A stretch of DNA of 14,716 nucleotides from Campylobacterota bacterium (GCA_003561815.1 PWVP01000154.1:1-14716), one strand, 5' to 3'. Counted from the stretch's first letter, positions 1-7,428 are shown. The notes: generated by a model not told the origin, from the letters alone. Program-made: numbers and translations.

Positions 1-1
1 G

Positions 2-1372
2 CCCTGGACGCCCTACCAGGCGCTACTGGATCGCAGCCGCGAGCAGATTGTGATGGGCTATGGCGCGCTCTGGCTCTTTGGGGTGCTCGCACTGGGGGGG
101 ATGTTTGTGCTGCTTGAGCGCGAAGAGCGCGCCCGAAAGCAGGCCCATGCGGCGATTGAGAAGAGCGAGGAGGGGCTGCGCCGGGCACAACAGATGGCCA
201 AAATCGGCAACTGGGAGCTCGATCTGGTCCGCAACCGTCTGGAGTGGTCTGAGGAGATCTTTACGATTTTCGGGATCGATCCGAGCCGCTTTAAGGCCAG
301 CTATGAGGCGTTTTTAGCGGCGATTCACCCGGATGATCGCGCGAAGGTGGATGAGGCGTATCAAAACGCCCTCAAGAGCCGTGAGCCCTACCGGATCGAG
401 CACCGCCTGCAGATGCCCGATGGTCAGATCAAGTGGGTGCGCGAGGAGTGCGAGAGTGAGTTTGCCCCCGATGGCACCCCGCTTATCTCAAGGGGTACCG
501 TGCAGGATATCACCCGCGAAAAGAGTCTGCGCGATGCGCTTGAGGCGCTCAATGAGACACTCGAGAGGCGGATCGAGCAGGAGGTGGCCCGCCGCCGCAG
601 AAGTGAGCGGGTGATGATTCAGCAGTCGCGGGTGGCGGCGATGGGGGAGATGATCACCGCCGTGGCACACCACTGGCGTCAGCCGCTAAGCGTGGTGGCA
701 CTCACCATCCAGTCGCTGCGCGATGAGTATGAGGCGGGAGAGCTTGATGCCCGGCGGCTTGAGGGGATGATTGCGCTCAGCATGGATAAGATCCATGAGA
801 TGTCCGAGGCGATCGATGCGCTGCGCGGTGTGGCGCAGGCCTCTGCAGAGCGCGAGGAGTGCTGCCTGCTGATTCAGGCACAGGAGGCGTATGGGATCTT
901 GCGTTCAGAGTTTGAGGCGGCGGGGATTGAGGTGATGGGCCGCTGCTTCGGAGGGGATCCGGTGCCCTTTGGCCAGTGCCGGTGCAACCCCGCCAACGCC
1001 CGGGTGCGCATGATCGCTTCGGAGTTTCGTCAGGTGGTGTTTAATCTCCTCTCAAACGCCCGCGATGCGATACGCCTCAGCGATCAGAAAAAGGGGCGCA
1101 TTACGGTGACGATCGAATTTGATGGGGATGTTGAGCAGCTTATCATCGAGGATAACGGTGGCGGCATACCACCGGAGGTGATGGAGCATCTCTTTGAGCC
1201 CTTTTACACCACCAAAGAGCGCGGTCAGGGTAGCGGCGCGGTCACCGGTGTGGGGCTGGGGCTCTATCTGGCCAAGATGATTATCGAGGAGCGGATGGGG
1301 GGCACGATCCGGGCGGAAAATGGTGATGAGGGGGCACGGATGATTATCCGGCTGCCTACAGAGCCCTCTTAG
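2..1372 (+). CDS. PAS-domain membrane sensor histidine kinase (5' truncated by window edge)
   Basis: This is the cytoplasmic part of a two-component sensor kinase. The frame is open from base 2, so the true start and an N-terminal sensory region lie outside the window; the GTG at 50 is internal. Numbered from that GTG, a transmembrane helix spans residues 5-22. A short coiled linker, a PAS domain (about 46-157, with the HPDDR and G-T-V-Q-D-I-T signatures) and a coiled coil (160-190) follow. The H-box is AHHWRQPL, with phospho-acceptor His207. The ATPase domain has N-box Asn336, a DNGGG box (368-372) and a GVGLGL box (400-405). The HWRQPL-type H-box is common in Campylobacterota kinases. Oddities are a Cys-rich segment before the N-box (C299, C310, C312) and a slightly long ATP lid. 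The pseudo-receiver gene follows after 45 bp. The ligand is unknown. The kinase assignment is firm. Confidence 0.93.
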   Translation, partial: PWTPYQALLDRSREQIVMGYGALWLFGVLALGGMFVLLEREERARKQAHAAIEKSEEGLRRAQQMAKIGNWELDLVRNRLEWSEEIFTIFGIDPSRFKASYEAFLAAIHPDDRAKVDEAYQNALKSREPYRIEHRLQMPDGQIKWVREECESEFAPDGTPLISRGTVQDITREKSLRDALEALNETLERRIEQEVARRRRSERVMIQQSRVAAMGEMITAVAHHWRQPLSVVALTIQSLRDEYEAGELDARRLEGMIALSMDKIHEMSEAIDALRGVAQASAEREECCLLIQAQEAYGILRSEFEAAGIEVMGRCFGGDPVPFGQCRCNPANARVRMIASEFRQVVFNLLSNARDAIRLSDQKKGRITVTIEFDGDVEQLIIEDNGGGIPPEVMEHLFEPFYTTKERGQGSGAVTGVGLGLYLAKMIIEERMGGTIRAENGDEGARMIIRLPTEPS

Positions 1373-1376
1373 CTAC

Positions 1377-1388
1377 TTTTAGTACAAT
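1377..1388 (+). promoter_or_regulatory. Possible sigma-70 -10 region ahead of the pseudo-receiver gene
   Basis: The 45-bp gap after the kinase contains TTTTAGTACAAT. The TACAAT hexamer at 1383-1388 resembles a -10 box preceded by a T-run. No good -35 is visible, which is common for Campylobacterota promoters. Transcription would start near 1395 and give a leader of about 23 nt that carries the ribosome site at 1403-1410. Read-through from the kinase gene is equally possible. Confidence 0.35.
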
Positions 1389-1417
1389 GGCGCCACTTGT
1401 TTAAGAGGGGGCTAGTC

Positions 1418-3058
1418 GTGGGCTATAAGATAGCGGTTGTTTGTGAGAGGGCGGCGGTGTGCGATCGGCTCTCCGCGCTGAGTGAGACGCTCAAGGCGGA
1501 GCTGATTCGCTTTGAGCCGCTGAAGATGCGGGTTTCAGCGCTGAGTCAGAGCATGCCCAATCTGGTGATTTTGAGCAGCCGCTGTCCGCAGTGGGCGACG
1601 CTGGCCTCGCAGATTCGAGAGATGGGCGCGCTGCGGGAGATTCCGATTATGCTGCTTGCCTCTGCGCCGGATGAGGCGCTAAAAGAGCGGGCGATCCTCT
1701 CAGGGGTGAATGACTTTATCGATCCAGAGGCGATCGATGAGCAGAGTGCCGTTCGGATGCGGCTGCTGATTGAGAACAATAGCCGTTTTGTGGGCAGCTA
1801 CACCCAGCGCTTTATTCGATCGGTGGTGAGCTACTCCCAGGCCGAGGCGCTGGCCGCCTCGATGAGTGCCGTGGTGCGCATGGCCGCTAAAGAGCAGCAG
1901 CTCGATGCGATGCAGACGGTGGATCTGATCCGTGCGGCACAGCTTCTAGCCTGCGCGGTTAAAGAGGCCAACCCTAAGCGGATTTTGCGCTTCTATCGCA
2001 ATATGGACTTCGCCCATCAGCTAGGGGATCTGCTCGAAGGGGTGCTCAGCCCCCAGCGCCCTGCCGAGCAGCTTCTCGCGCTGGTCTATGAGATGCAGTG
2101 CCGCCTGTGGCGCGATCAGCCGGTGGTGGGGTATCGGCCCCGCTGGCCGGTGGAGGATGCGCTTTTAGAGCGGGTGCGATCGCTCTTTGTGACGCCGCGG
2201 GTGCCGGTTTCGGGGGTGATGGATATCGATCTGGTCTTTGAGCGGCTTAGTGAGCGGATGTGTGAGGACTCCACGCTGCTACCGCTTAAGAGCGCCGATC
2301 AGCTGCTAGAGGCGGTGCGCAGACTGCTGCGCCATGCGCTCGTCGATCACGGCGGGGCGATGGTGCAGATCCCTGAGCGGCTCGATGGGTGGATCGAGAT
2401 CGTCTTTATGGATGAGACGCTGCGCACAGGGTGTGCGCGAAGTGTTGAGAAGCTTGAGAGGCTGGAGCGGATCGAGATTGTGGCTTTGGCCTCTAAAAGC
2501 GGCTTTCGGCTTCGGGCGCGATCCGAGCCCGCTGAAGCGCCACCCGCCCCGGCCACCGCGCCGGCACACCCGGCCAAGCCGGGCACGCAGGCAGCGCCTA
2601 TCAGTGCCGCCGAGTATCTCGCCACGGCGCCGGTGGCGTGGGATGAGATGGAGACGCTGCGCGATTATGAAGAGGATCTTTTCGAGCATATCATCACCAG
2701 CGAGTACACCGGCAACCCGGCCAGGGAGGTGGCGGTGATGATCGCGCTACTTAGAAGCTACGGATCGGGGATCTTGTACCTGGTGGAGTTTAGCACCATC
2801 GCCAATGCGCTTTTGATGCTAGGCCGCGCGATGGAGGAGCTTGAGATCGAGACGATCGCGCCTAAGAGCCTGGAGCGGCTGCCGGTGCTCATTGATGGGC
2901 TGGTGCGCGATCTCAGGGGGTGGCGCGAGGCGGTCTTTATCCGCCAGAACGCCGAGGATATACACTTTCAGGATGGCTCGATTATCGCCGCGTGCGATCA
3001 GATTATGCACACGCTGCAGGGTGTGCAGGAGGATGAGGAGGAGCTGGAGCTATTCTAG
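1418..3058 (+). CDS. Response-regulator-like protein with a degenerate receiver domain
   Basis: The protein has about 546 residues. I chose GTG at 1418 because AAGAGGGG (1403-1410) lies 7 bp upstream; TTG at 1397 would add seven residues without a ribosome site. Residues 4-120 look like a CheY-type receiver fold (KIAVV strand, PNLVIL strand, IPIMLL strand, GVNDFI). However, the phospho-acceptor Asp position is Ser53, the Thr/Ser switch is missing and the usual Lys is replaced by Asp, so classical phosphorylation is unlikely. A mostly helical middle section follows, then a Pro/Ala-rich linker (about 373-396), then a C-terminal helical domain of about 120 residues with WREAVFIRQNAEDIHF. I believe that last segment recurs in Campylobacterota regulators, but I cannot name a family. 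There is no DNA-binding, GGDEF, EAL or intact HD motif. Its place after the kinase suggests a shared pathway. The 3' end overlaps thiD tail to tail by 9 bp. Confidence 0.75.
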   Translation: MGYKIAVVCERAAVCDRLSALSETLKAELIRFEPLKMRVSALSQSMPNLVILSSRCPQWATLASQIREMGALREIPIMLLASAPDEALKERAILSGVNDFIDPEAIDEQSAVRMRLLIENNSRFVGSYTQRFIRSVVSYSQAEALAASMSAVVRMAAKEQQLDAMQTVDLIRAAQLLACAVKEANPKRILRFYRNMDFAHQLGDLLEGVLSPQRPAEQLLALVYEMQCRLWRDQPVVGYRPRWPVEDALLERVRSLFVTPRVPVSGVMDIDLVFERLSERMCEDSTLLPLKSADQLLEAVRRLLRHALVDHGGAMVQIPERLDGWIEIVFMDETLRTGCARSVEKLERLERIEIVALASKSGFRLRARSEPAEAPPAPATAPAHPAKPGTQAAPISAAEYLATAPVAWDEMETLRDYEEDLFEHIITSEYTGNPAREVAVMIALLRSYGSGILYLVEFSTIANALLMLGRAMEELEIETIAPKSLERLPVLIDGLVRDLRGWREAVFIRQNAEDIHFQDGSIIAACDQIMHTLQGVQEDEEELELF

Positions 3059-3814
3059 CCGGTGGGCGATCGGGCCGTTTGAGCTGCCCAGTCCGGGGGC
3101 GCGCCTGATCGCCTCATAGAGATACGCTTTGGCCGCTCTGACCCCCTCTGAAAGGCGCGCGCCAAGGGCGAGCTGTGCGGTGAGGGCTGCTGCGAAGGTG
3201 CAGCCGGTGCCGTGGGTGTTCGCCTCGGAAGCGATGGGCGAATCAAAGCGCTCAGGCGATTGGCCGGGCTGAAAGAGCCAGTCGCTGCAGCCATCGGCTT
3301 CGCGGCGGTTTTTGGCCACCACCGCACAGCCGTTGGCCTCCACAAACGCCTGGGCCGAGGCCCCAAAGGGCTCCGGGCCGATAAAGCGGGCGAACTCGTG
3401 GCGGTTGGGGGTAGCGACCGTGGCCAGTGTGAAGAGTCGCCTCAGCGCCGCTTCACCCGCCGGATCGAGCAGCGCGCTTCCAGCGCGACTGATCGCCACA
3501 GGATCCAGCACCACCGGAATCGATCCTTTCAGATCGCGCACAACCGCCTCAACCGCCTCGATAATCTCAGCCCTAAAGAGCATCCCCAGCTTGATCGCCG
3601 CGATGGGAAAATCGCTCAGCACGGATGCGATCTGCGCTTGCACAAACGAGGCGGGCACGGGGTGAAGATCCTGCACACCGGTGGTGTTCTGGGCGGTGAG
3701 CACGGTGAGTGCGCTGGTGCCAAACACCCCGAAGGCCTCAAAGGTTTTCAGATCCGCCTGGATTCCGGCACCTCCGCCGCTATCGCTTCCACCGATGGTA
3801 AGAACTGCTTTCAT
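3050..3814 (-). CDS. thiD: Hydroxymethylpyrimidine/phosphomethylpyrimidine kinase
   Basis: ThiD phosphorylates HMP and then HMP-P to give HMP-PP, the pyrimidine half of thiamine, in the cytosol. At 254 residues it is close to the usual length. The N-terminus has the GGSDSGGGAGIQADLKT substrate and glycine-rich signature (about 8-24) and the AQNTTGV segment. The middle has KLGML and LDPV. The C-terminus carries the NTHGTGC anion-hole motif with its catalytic Cys and ends in GPIAH. Two normally conserved spots differ from E. coli ThiD: the KGGH motif reads AKNRR, and the LAKSG region reads ISRAG. ATG at 3814 overlaps the photolyase stop (ATGA), so the two are probably translationally coupled. 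No other thiamine gene is near. The stop codon lies inside the end of the convergent pseudo-receiver gene. Confidence 0.93.
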   Translation of the reverse strand: MKAVLTIGGSDSGGGAGIQADLKTFEAFGVFGTSALTVLTAQNTTGVQDLHPVPASFVQAQIASVLSDFPIAAIKLGMLFRAEIIEAVEAVVRDLKGSIPVVLDPVAISRAGSALLDPAGEAALRRLFTLATVATPNRHEFARFIGPEPFGASAQAFVEANGCAVVAKNRREADGCSDWLFQPGQSPERFDSPIASEANTHGTGCTFAAALTAQLALGARLSEGVRAAKAYLYEAIRRAPGLGSSNGPIAHRLE

Positions 3815-5109
3815 CGTTTGCGCTCCTTAAAAAGTTGTTGCGCCCGGCGGGCGGCGTGGGCGTGATCGACGATCGGGTCAGGATAGCCAGGGGGGCTAAG
3901 CGCTGCCAGTTTGATCGGATCGTGTAGCGCGTTGGCCTCCAGATGGGCCAGCTCGGGCACCCAGCGGCGGATATAGGCCCCCTCCGGGTCGTAGCGTTTA
4001 GACTGAAGCCAGGGGTTAAAGATCCGCACAAAGGGCTGCGCATCCGCCCCCGTACCCGCGGCCCACTGCCAGCCGCCGACATTCTGCGCCGCGTCGTAAT
4101 CCATCAGATAACGCCCAAAGTGCGCTTCGCCGTGCGTCCAGTGGATCAGCAGATCTTTACACAGAAAGCTGGCGGTGACCATGCGCGCGCGGTTGGGCAT
4201 CCAGCCCGTTTGCAGAAGCTGACGCATCGCCGCATCGATGATCGGAAAACCGGTTTGCCCTACCTGCCACCGCTGGAACTTTTCATCCGGCTGGCTCCAC
4301 TCGATGTTTAGCGGGGTGAGATCCTCAGACGCGCTTAAAGGGTGGTGAAAAAGCAGCTGCGCGTAAAACTCCCGCCAAATCAGCTGCCGCCATAGCGGCG
4401 CGACTTTGTGCCCCCGCTCTTGCAGCGCTTTGAGGTGGCGGGCGATCTGGCGGATACCGGTGGTGCCAAAACGCAGCGAAACAGAGAGATGACCGGTCGC
4501 CTCCAGGGCCGGAAAATCCCGCGCGGTGGGGTAGTCGGGGATAATATGCGCCAGTCGGGGCAGGGGATCATCAATCGGCGTGCAGGGGCGATCGGGGCCG
4601 TAGTCGTGCTCAGCGAGGGTGAGGGCATCCGATCGGATACGCTCATCGCTGTGGCCGGGGCAGAGGATCGCCAGCGACCGGCGATAAAAGGGGGTAAAGA
4701 CCCGGTAGAACCCACCGCTTTGGGTGCGGATCTCATCGGGGTCATACAGGTAGCAGTCGTTGATGAGGTGCAGCGGCAGCACCTCCCCAGCGGCGCGATC
4801 GCGCTTGCGGGCGTAGGGGTCATAATCGGGTGCGGCGAGAACCTGTGTGACCCCCTGCATCTTTAGCTGCGTAAAAATCGCCACCGGATCGCCGGTGACG
4901 ATCGCTAGATTAAGCCCTATGGCTTTGAGATCGGCTTTGAGTTTGGCCACGGCGTTTTGGATATGGGCGACGCGCCGATCCTCCTCGGGCAGAGGATCGA
5001 TGAGTGCGGGATCGAAGATAAAGAGCGGCAGCACCACGCCCGAAGCGTGGGCGAGCAGGGAGCTATCCTCAATCCGCAGATCGCGGCGAAACCACAGGGC
5101 GGTGATCAC
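3811..5109 (-). CDS. phrB: Deoxyribodipyrimidine photolyase (class I CPD photolyase)
   Basis: This enzyme uses blue or near-UV light and reduced FAD to split cyclobutane pyrimidine dimers. The 432-residue length is normal for class I enzymes. The N-terminal alpha/beta antenna domain opens with LWFRRDLRIEDS. The C-terminal FAD domain has the WRQLIWREFY helix, GQTGFPIIDAAMRQL, the GWMPNRARM segment, HWTHGEAHFGRYLMDYD and the photolyase signature NVGGWQWAAGTG. The Trp residues expected for electron transfer appear to be kept. The start is GTG at 5109, within the GTGA overlap with the upstream ATPase stop; GAGGAG lies about 8 bp upstream, inside that gene. A cryptochrome is less likely, given the full signature and the bacterial operon setting. 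The antenna cofactor cannot be told from sequence alone. Expression probably comes from the promoter ahead of the ATPase. Confidence 0.96.
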   Translation of the reverse strand: MITALWFRRDLRIEDSSLLAHASGVVLPLFIFDPALIDPLPEEDRRVAHIQNAVAKLKADLKAIGLNLAIVTGDPVAIFTQLKMQGVTQVLAAPDYDPYARKRDRAAGEVLPLHLINDCYLYDPDEIRTQSGGFYRVFTPFYRRSLAILCPGHSDERIRSDALTLAEHDYGPDRPCTPIDDPLPRLAHIIPDYPTARDFPALEATGHLSVSLRFGTTGIRQIARHLKALQERGHKVAPLWRQLIWREFYAQLLFHHPLSASEDLTPLNIEWSQPDEKFQRWQVGQTGFPIIDAAMRQLLQTGWMPNRARMVTASFLCKDLLIHWTHGEAHFGRYLMDYDAAQNVGGWQWAAGTGADAQPFVRIFNPWLQSKRYDPEGAYIRRWVPELAHLEANALHDPIKLAALSPPGYPDPIVDHAHAARRAQQLFKERKR

Positions 5110-6416
5110 TGGTCTGTCTCCTCTGCCAAGTGGCCTGGGTTCTCAAGCAGCCACTCATACAGGGGGGTGATGCAGACCTCTTTGCGATCGATGAAGAGGG
5201 TCTCTTTTTCTTCGGCAGTGACGATCGTTCCTTGGGCAAGATCAAAATAGTCCATCGCCTCCAGGAGGCCGCCGATCTCCCGTTTGCGGGTTTGGGGATC
5301 GTCCATCTGGTAGCAGACATTGATCACCCTCTGCTCGCCGTTGATGCGGACATAAAAGTCCACCTCCTGGGTGCCTTTATAGTAGTAGATCTCCGCGCTT
5401 TGGCGGCGCAGGTGGGTAAAGACGACATTTTCATAGAGCTTGCTTTTATCTGCACTGATGGCGTAGTCGTAGATCTTTTTAAAGCCATTATCCACGGCGT
5501 AGATCTTTTTGGGGTTGCGCTGCTCGGCTTTGATGTTGTTGCGGTAGATAGGCACCGTAAAGAGTGCGTAGGCATCCTCCAGATAGGCCATATAGTTAAA
5601 GATGGTGTCTTTAGAGAGCTTGAAGCCTTGGGATTTAAACTCGTTGTAGAGGCGGGTGAAGCTGAGCAGTGTCGCGATATTGGTGAAGCAGTATTTGTTG
5701 AGGTGTTTTAAGAGTGCTGTGTTGGTGATGTGGTGCCGATCGGCAATATCTTTATAGACGATCAGCTCCAGATAGTCGCTTAGGATCTTGCGGGCGATGA
5801 GGCTCTGTTCGTTGATGGTCTCGGCAAAGCCGCCGTCTATGAGATAGTGCTCCAGGTGGTGGCCGATCCGGCTGCGCGATCGCGAGGAGTGTAGGTTGGG
5901 GCGGACACCCTTAAAGCGCAGGTACTCTGAGAACGAAAAAGGGAAAATCTCAAAACTCACCGTTCGCCCCCGAAGGGCTGTGGCGATCTCTTTATGGAGC
6001 AGGTTGGCACTGGAGCCGGTGATAAAGATCTGTATGTTGAGGGTGTCGTAGATGCGCCGGACATAGCGCTCCCAGCTGGGCACCACCTGTACCTCATCAA
6101 TAAAAAGAAAGATCCGCTCATCGAGCTTGGATGGATAGAGCTCGAAGTAGCCCTCCAGCAGGTCATCTAGATCGTTGAGCGTCAGGGGAAAGAGGCGGTC
6201 ATCCTCGAAATTGATATAAAGAACATTCTCTCGCGGATAGCGCTTACGAAGTGCTGTGATGTGATTGAAAAGTATGGAGCTTTTGCCGCTACGCCGCACC
6301 CCGATCAGGGAGATAATTTTCCGGCTCTCCAGCGGGATAGGGTAGTCTCTAGGCAGAATGCCGGTGATCTCTTTCTCTATAAAATCGGTGAGAATCTTTT
6401 GAAACCGCCTCTTCAT
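5106..6416 (-). CDS. AAA+ ATPase of the AAA_14/DUF4143 family
   Basis: This 436-residue protein belongs to a widespread family of unknown role, often variably present between related strains. The N-terminal ATPase has Walker A G-V-R-R-S-G-K-S (39-46) and Walker B FLFIDEVQ with D107/E108. A sensor-like ITGSSANLL (132-140) follows, then the LRGR...FEIFPFSFSEYL hallmark. A winged-helix-like middle region and a DUF4143 C-terminal domain come next. The latter contains LYENVVFTHLRR and YYYKGTQEVDFYV, which recall the inactive or altered nuclease-like fold of this family. By eye the gene is less GC-rich than its neighbours, and its upstream DNA is strikingly AT-rich, which suggests later arrival. 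ATG at 6416 has AAGGA about 5 bp upstream. The stop overlaps the photolyase GTG. No toxin or antitoxin partner is adjacent. The family call is firm; the function is unknown. Confidence 0.88.
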   Translation of the reverse strand: MKRRFQKILTDFIEKEITGILPRDYPIPLESRKIISLIGVRRSGKSSILFNHITALRKRYPRENVLYINFEDDRLFPLTLNDLDDLLEGYFELYPSKLDERIFLFIDEVQVVPSWERYVRRIYDTLNIQIFITGSSANLLHKEIATALRGRTVSFEIFPFSFSEYLRFKGVRPNLHSSRSRSRIGHHLEHYLIDGGFAETINEQSLIARKILSDYLELIVYKDIADRHHITNTALLKHLNKYCFTNIATLLSFTRLYNEFKSQGFKLSKDTIFNYMAYLEDAYALFTVPIYRNNIKAEQRNPKKIYAVDNGFKKIYDYAISADKSKLYENVVFTHLRRQSAEIYYYKGTQEVDFYVRINGEQRVINVCYQMDDPQTRKREIGGLLEAMDYFDLAQGTIVTAEEKETLFIDRKEVCITPLYEWLLENPGHLAEETDQ

Positions 6417-6417
6417 G

Positions 6418-6441
6418 ATTATCCTTATTTGAAGGGATAAT
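6418..6441. repeat. 7-bp inverted repeat in the ATPase leader, possible operator
   Basis: The arms ATTATCC (6418-6424) and GGATAAT (6435-6441) are separated by 10 bases. The right arm touches the proposed -10 box and the left arm covers the ribosome site of the ATPase gene. It could be an operator or an RNA hairpin that masks the start region. A 10-base direct repeat TTATCCTTAT lies at 6419-6428 and again at 6453-6462, so the element has more than one repeat unit. Confidence 0.45.
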
Positions 6442-6445
6442 TATA
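6440..6445 (-). promoter_or_regulatory. -10 box (TATAAT) for the ATPase-phrB-thiD unit
   Basis: Read on the minus strand, the 61-bp gap holds a perfect TATAAT in a strongly AT-rich context. The nearest -35 candidate is weak (T-rich, about 17 bp upstream). The start of transcription would fall near 6433, giving a leader of about 16 nt ending in AAGGATAATC before the ATG. This is the only clearly AT-rich intergenic region in the window. Confidence 0.5.
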
Positions 6446-6477
6446 TCTATTTTTATCCTTATAGAAAAGTATAGAAC

Positions 6478-7428
6478 CTATCGACTGCTTTTTAGATCGC
6501 TTCTTAAGCCCAGCTCCTGTGGGTAGGGGCTCAGATAGTGCTGATCGAGCAGGTAGGTGACCTGATGCTTTCTGGCGGCCAGCTCGATCAGTTTGAGCGG
6601 TACGATCAGCGGGATAACGCGTTGGCTGCAGTGATCGATGCTCTCAAGAATCGATGCTTTTTCCGCCTCATCGACCAGCTTTTTGACAAAGCCGTAGAGG
6701 TGTTGAAGCTGATTAAGTGTGGATTTGAGGCTCGACTTTTCACCGATGGTTTGTAAAAAAAGTGGGCGGTACTCGGCGAGTAGATCGCTCAGTGTGCGCT
6801 TGTCGTGGTTGGCTACGAGGCGGCCGATGGTGCGGTAGTGCACCTCGTTTTTGCCCAGCAGCAGAAACTTATGCCGCGCGTGAAAGGCCACCAAATCGCG
6901 CATCTGCGGCCCGCTCGCCTCAAAGTCCAGCCACCGCTGATAGGCAAAAATCTGCATCATAAAGTTTTCGCGCAGCCACGGATCCTCTAAGCGCCCCTCC
7001 TCTTCGACCGGCAGCATCGGGAAGGCTTCGGTGATGGCGCGGGCGAAGAGCCCTTGAGCCGTCTCATCGGTGGGCTGGTGATCGGCGGTGTAGAGTTTGA
7101 CCCGCTCTAGGCCGCAGCTAGGGGATTTGGCTTTGAAGATAAAGCCGCAGAGGTTTTGGGCGCTGATGTTCGCGATCGCTTCGCGGTTGAAGCCAAGCAG
7201 CTTATCGGTGTGATCCAGGCCGCTTTTTTGGGTGATGGCCCGTGGCCCGCTTTCGCTCCGCACCAGATACATACTCTCACGCGGCGTGCCGATCGTCGCC
7301 CCTTCCGGGCAAAAGGGCAAAAATGTAGCATGGCGGCTCAGTACATCGGTCACAAAGCGGCTGCGTTTGTGCTGGCCGTCATAGCGGCACTTTGTGCCCA
7401 GCAGGCAGTCGCTGATGCCTATGCGCAT
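6478..7428 (-). CDS. TudS-type (DUF523) desulfidase fused to YbgA-like DUF1722 domain
   Basis: The protein has 316 residues and two domains. Residues 1-145 are DUF523, the TudS family, whose characterised members remove sulfur from thiouracil or thiouridine monophosphate using a [4Fe-4S] cluster. The expected cysteines are present: C8 in DCLLG (with C14 in KCRYDG), C40 in FCPE and C105 in SPSCG. From about 150 on it is DUF1722, with FMMQIFAYQRW, FHARHKFLLLG, YRPLF and a C-terminal PLKLIELAARKH stretch. In E. coli the DUF1722 protein YbgA is encoded beside phrB; here the photolyase lies one gene away. ATG at 7428 lies inside the end of dapF (10-bp overlap), and the ribosome site is weak, so coupling to dapF is likely. 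The domain calls are firm; the exact substrate in this organism is inferred. Confidence 0.88.
   Translation of the reverse strand: MRIGISDCLLGTKCRYDGQHKRSRFVTDVLSRHATFLPFCPEGATIGTPRESMYLVRSESGPRAITQKSGLDHTDKLLGFNREAIANISAQNLCGFIFKAKSPSCGLERVKLYTADHQPTDETAQGLFARAITEAFPMLPVEEEGRLEDPWLRENFMMQIFAYQRWLDFEASGPQMRDLVAFHARHKFLLLGKNEVHYRTIGRLVANHDKRTLSDLLAEYRPLFLQTIGEKSSLKSTLNQLQHLYGFVKKLVDEAEKASILESIDHCSQRVIPLIVPLKLIELAARKHQVTYLLDQHYLSPYPQELGLRSDLKSSR

Noticed and set aside
1387..1404. Five-codon upstream frame (MAPLV) before the pseudo-receiver gene
   Set aside because: Its ATG overlaps the proposed -10 box and would fall before or at the transcription start. It has no ribosome site.
1397..1417. 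TTG at 1397 as the start of the pseudo-receiver protein
   Set aside because: No Shine-Dalgarno precedes it, while GTG at 1418 has AAGAGGGG at good spacing and leads straight into the first receiver strand.
3212..3865. 217-codon open frame antisense to thiD
   Set aside because: It lies wholly opposite a well-supported thiD and the end of phrB. Long antisense frames are expected in GC-rich DNA, and its translation has no recognisable motif.
5130..5711. 193-codon open frame antisense to the ATPase gene
   Set aside because: It is fully inside the ATPase gene, which has complete Walker motifs and family signatures. It has no ribosome site of its own that I could see.
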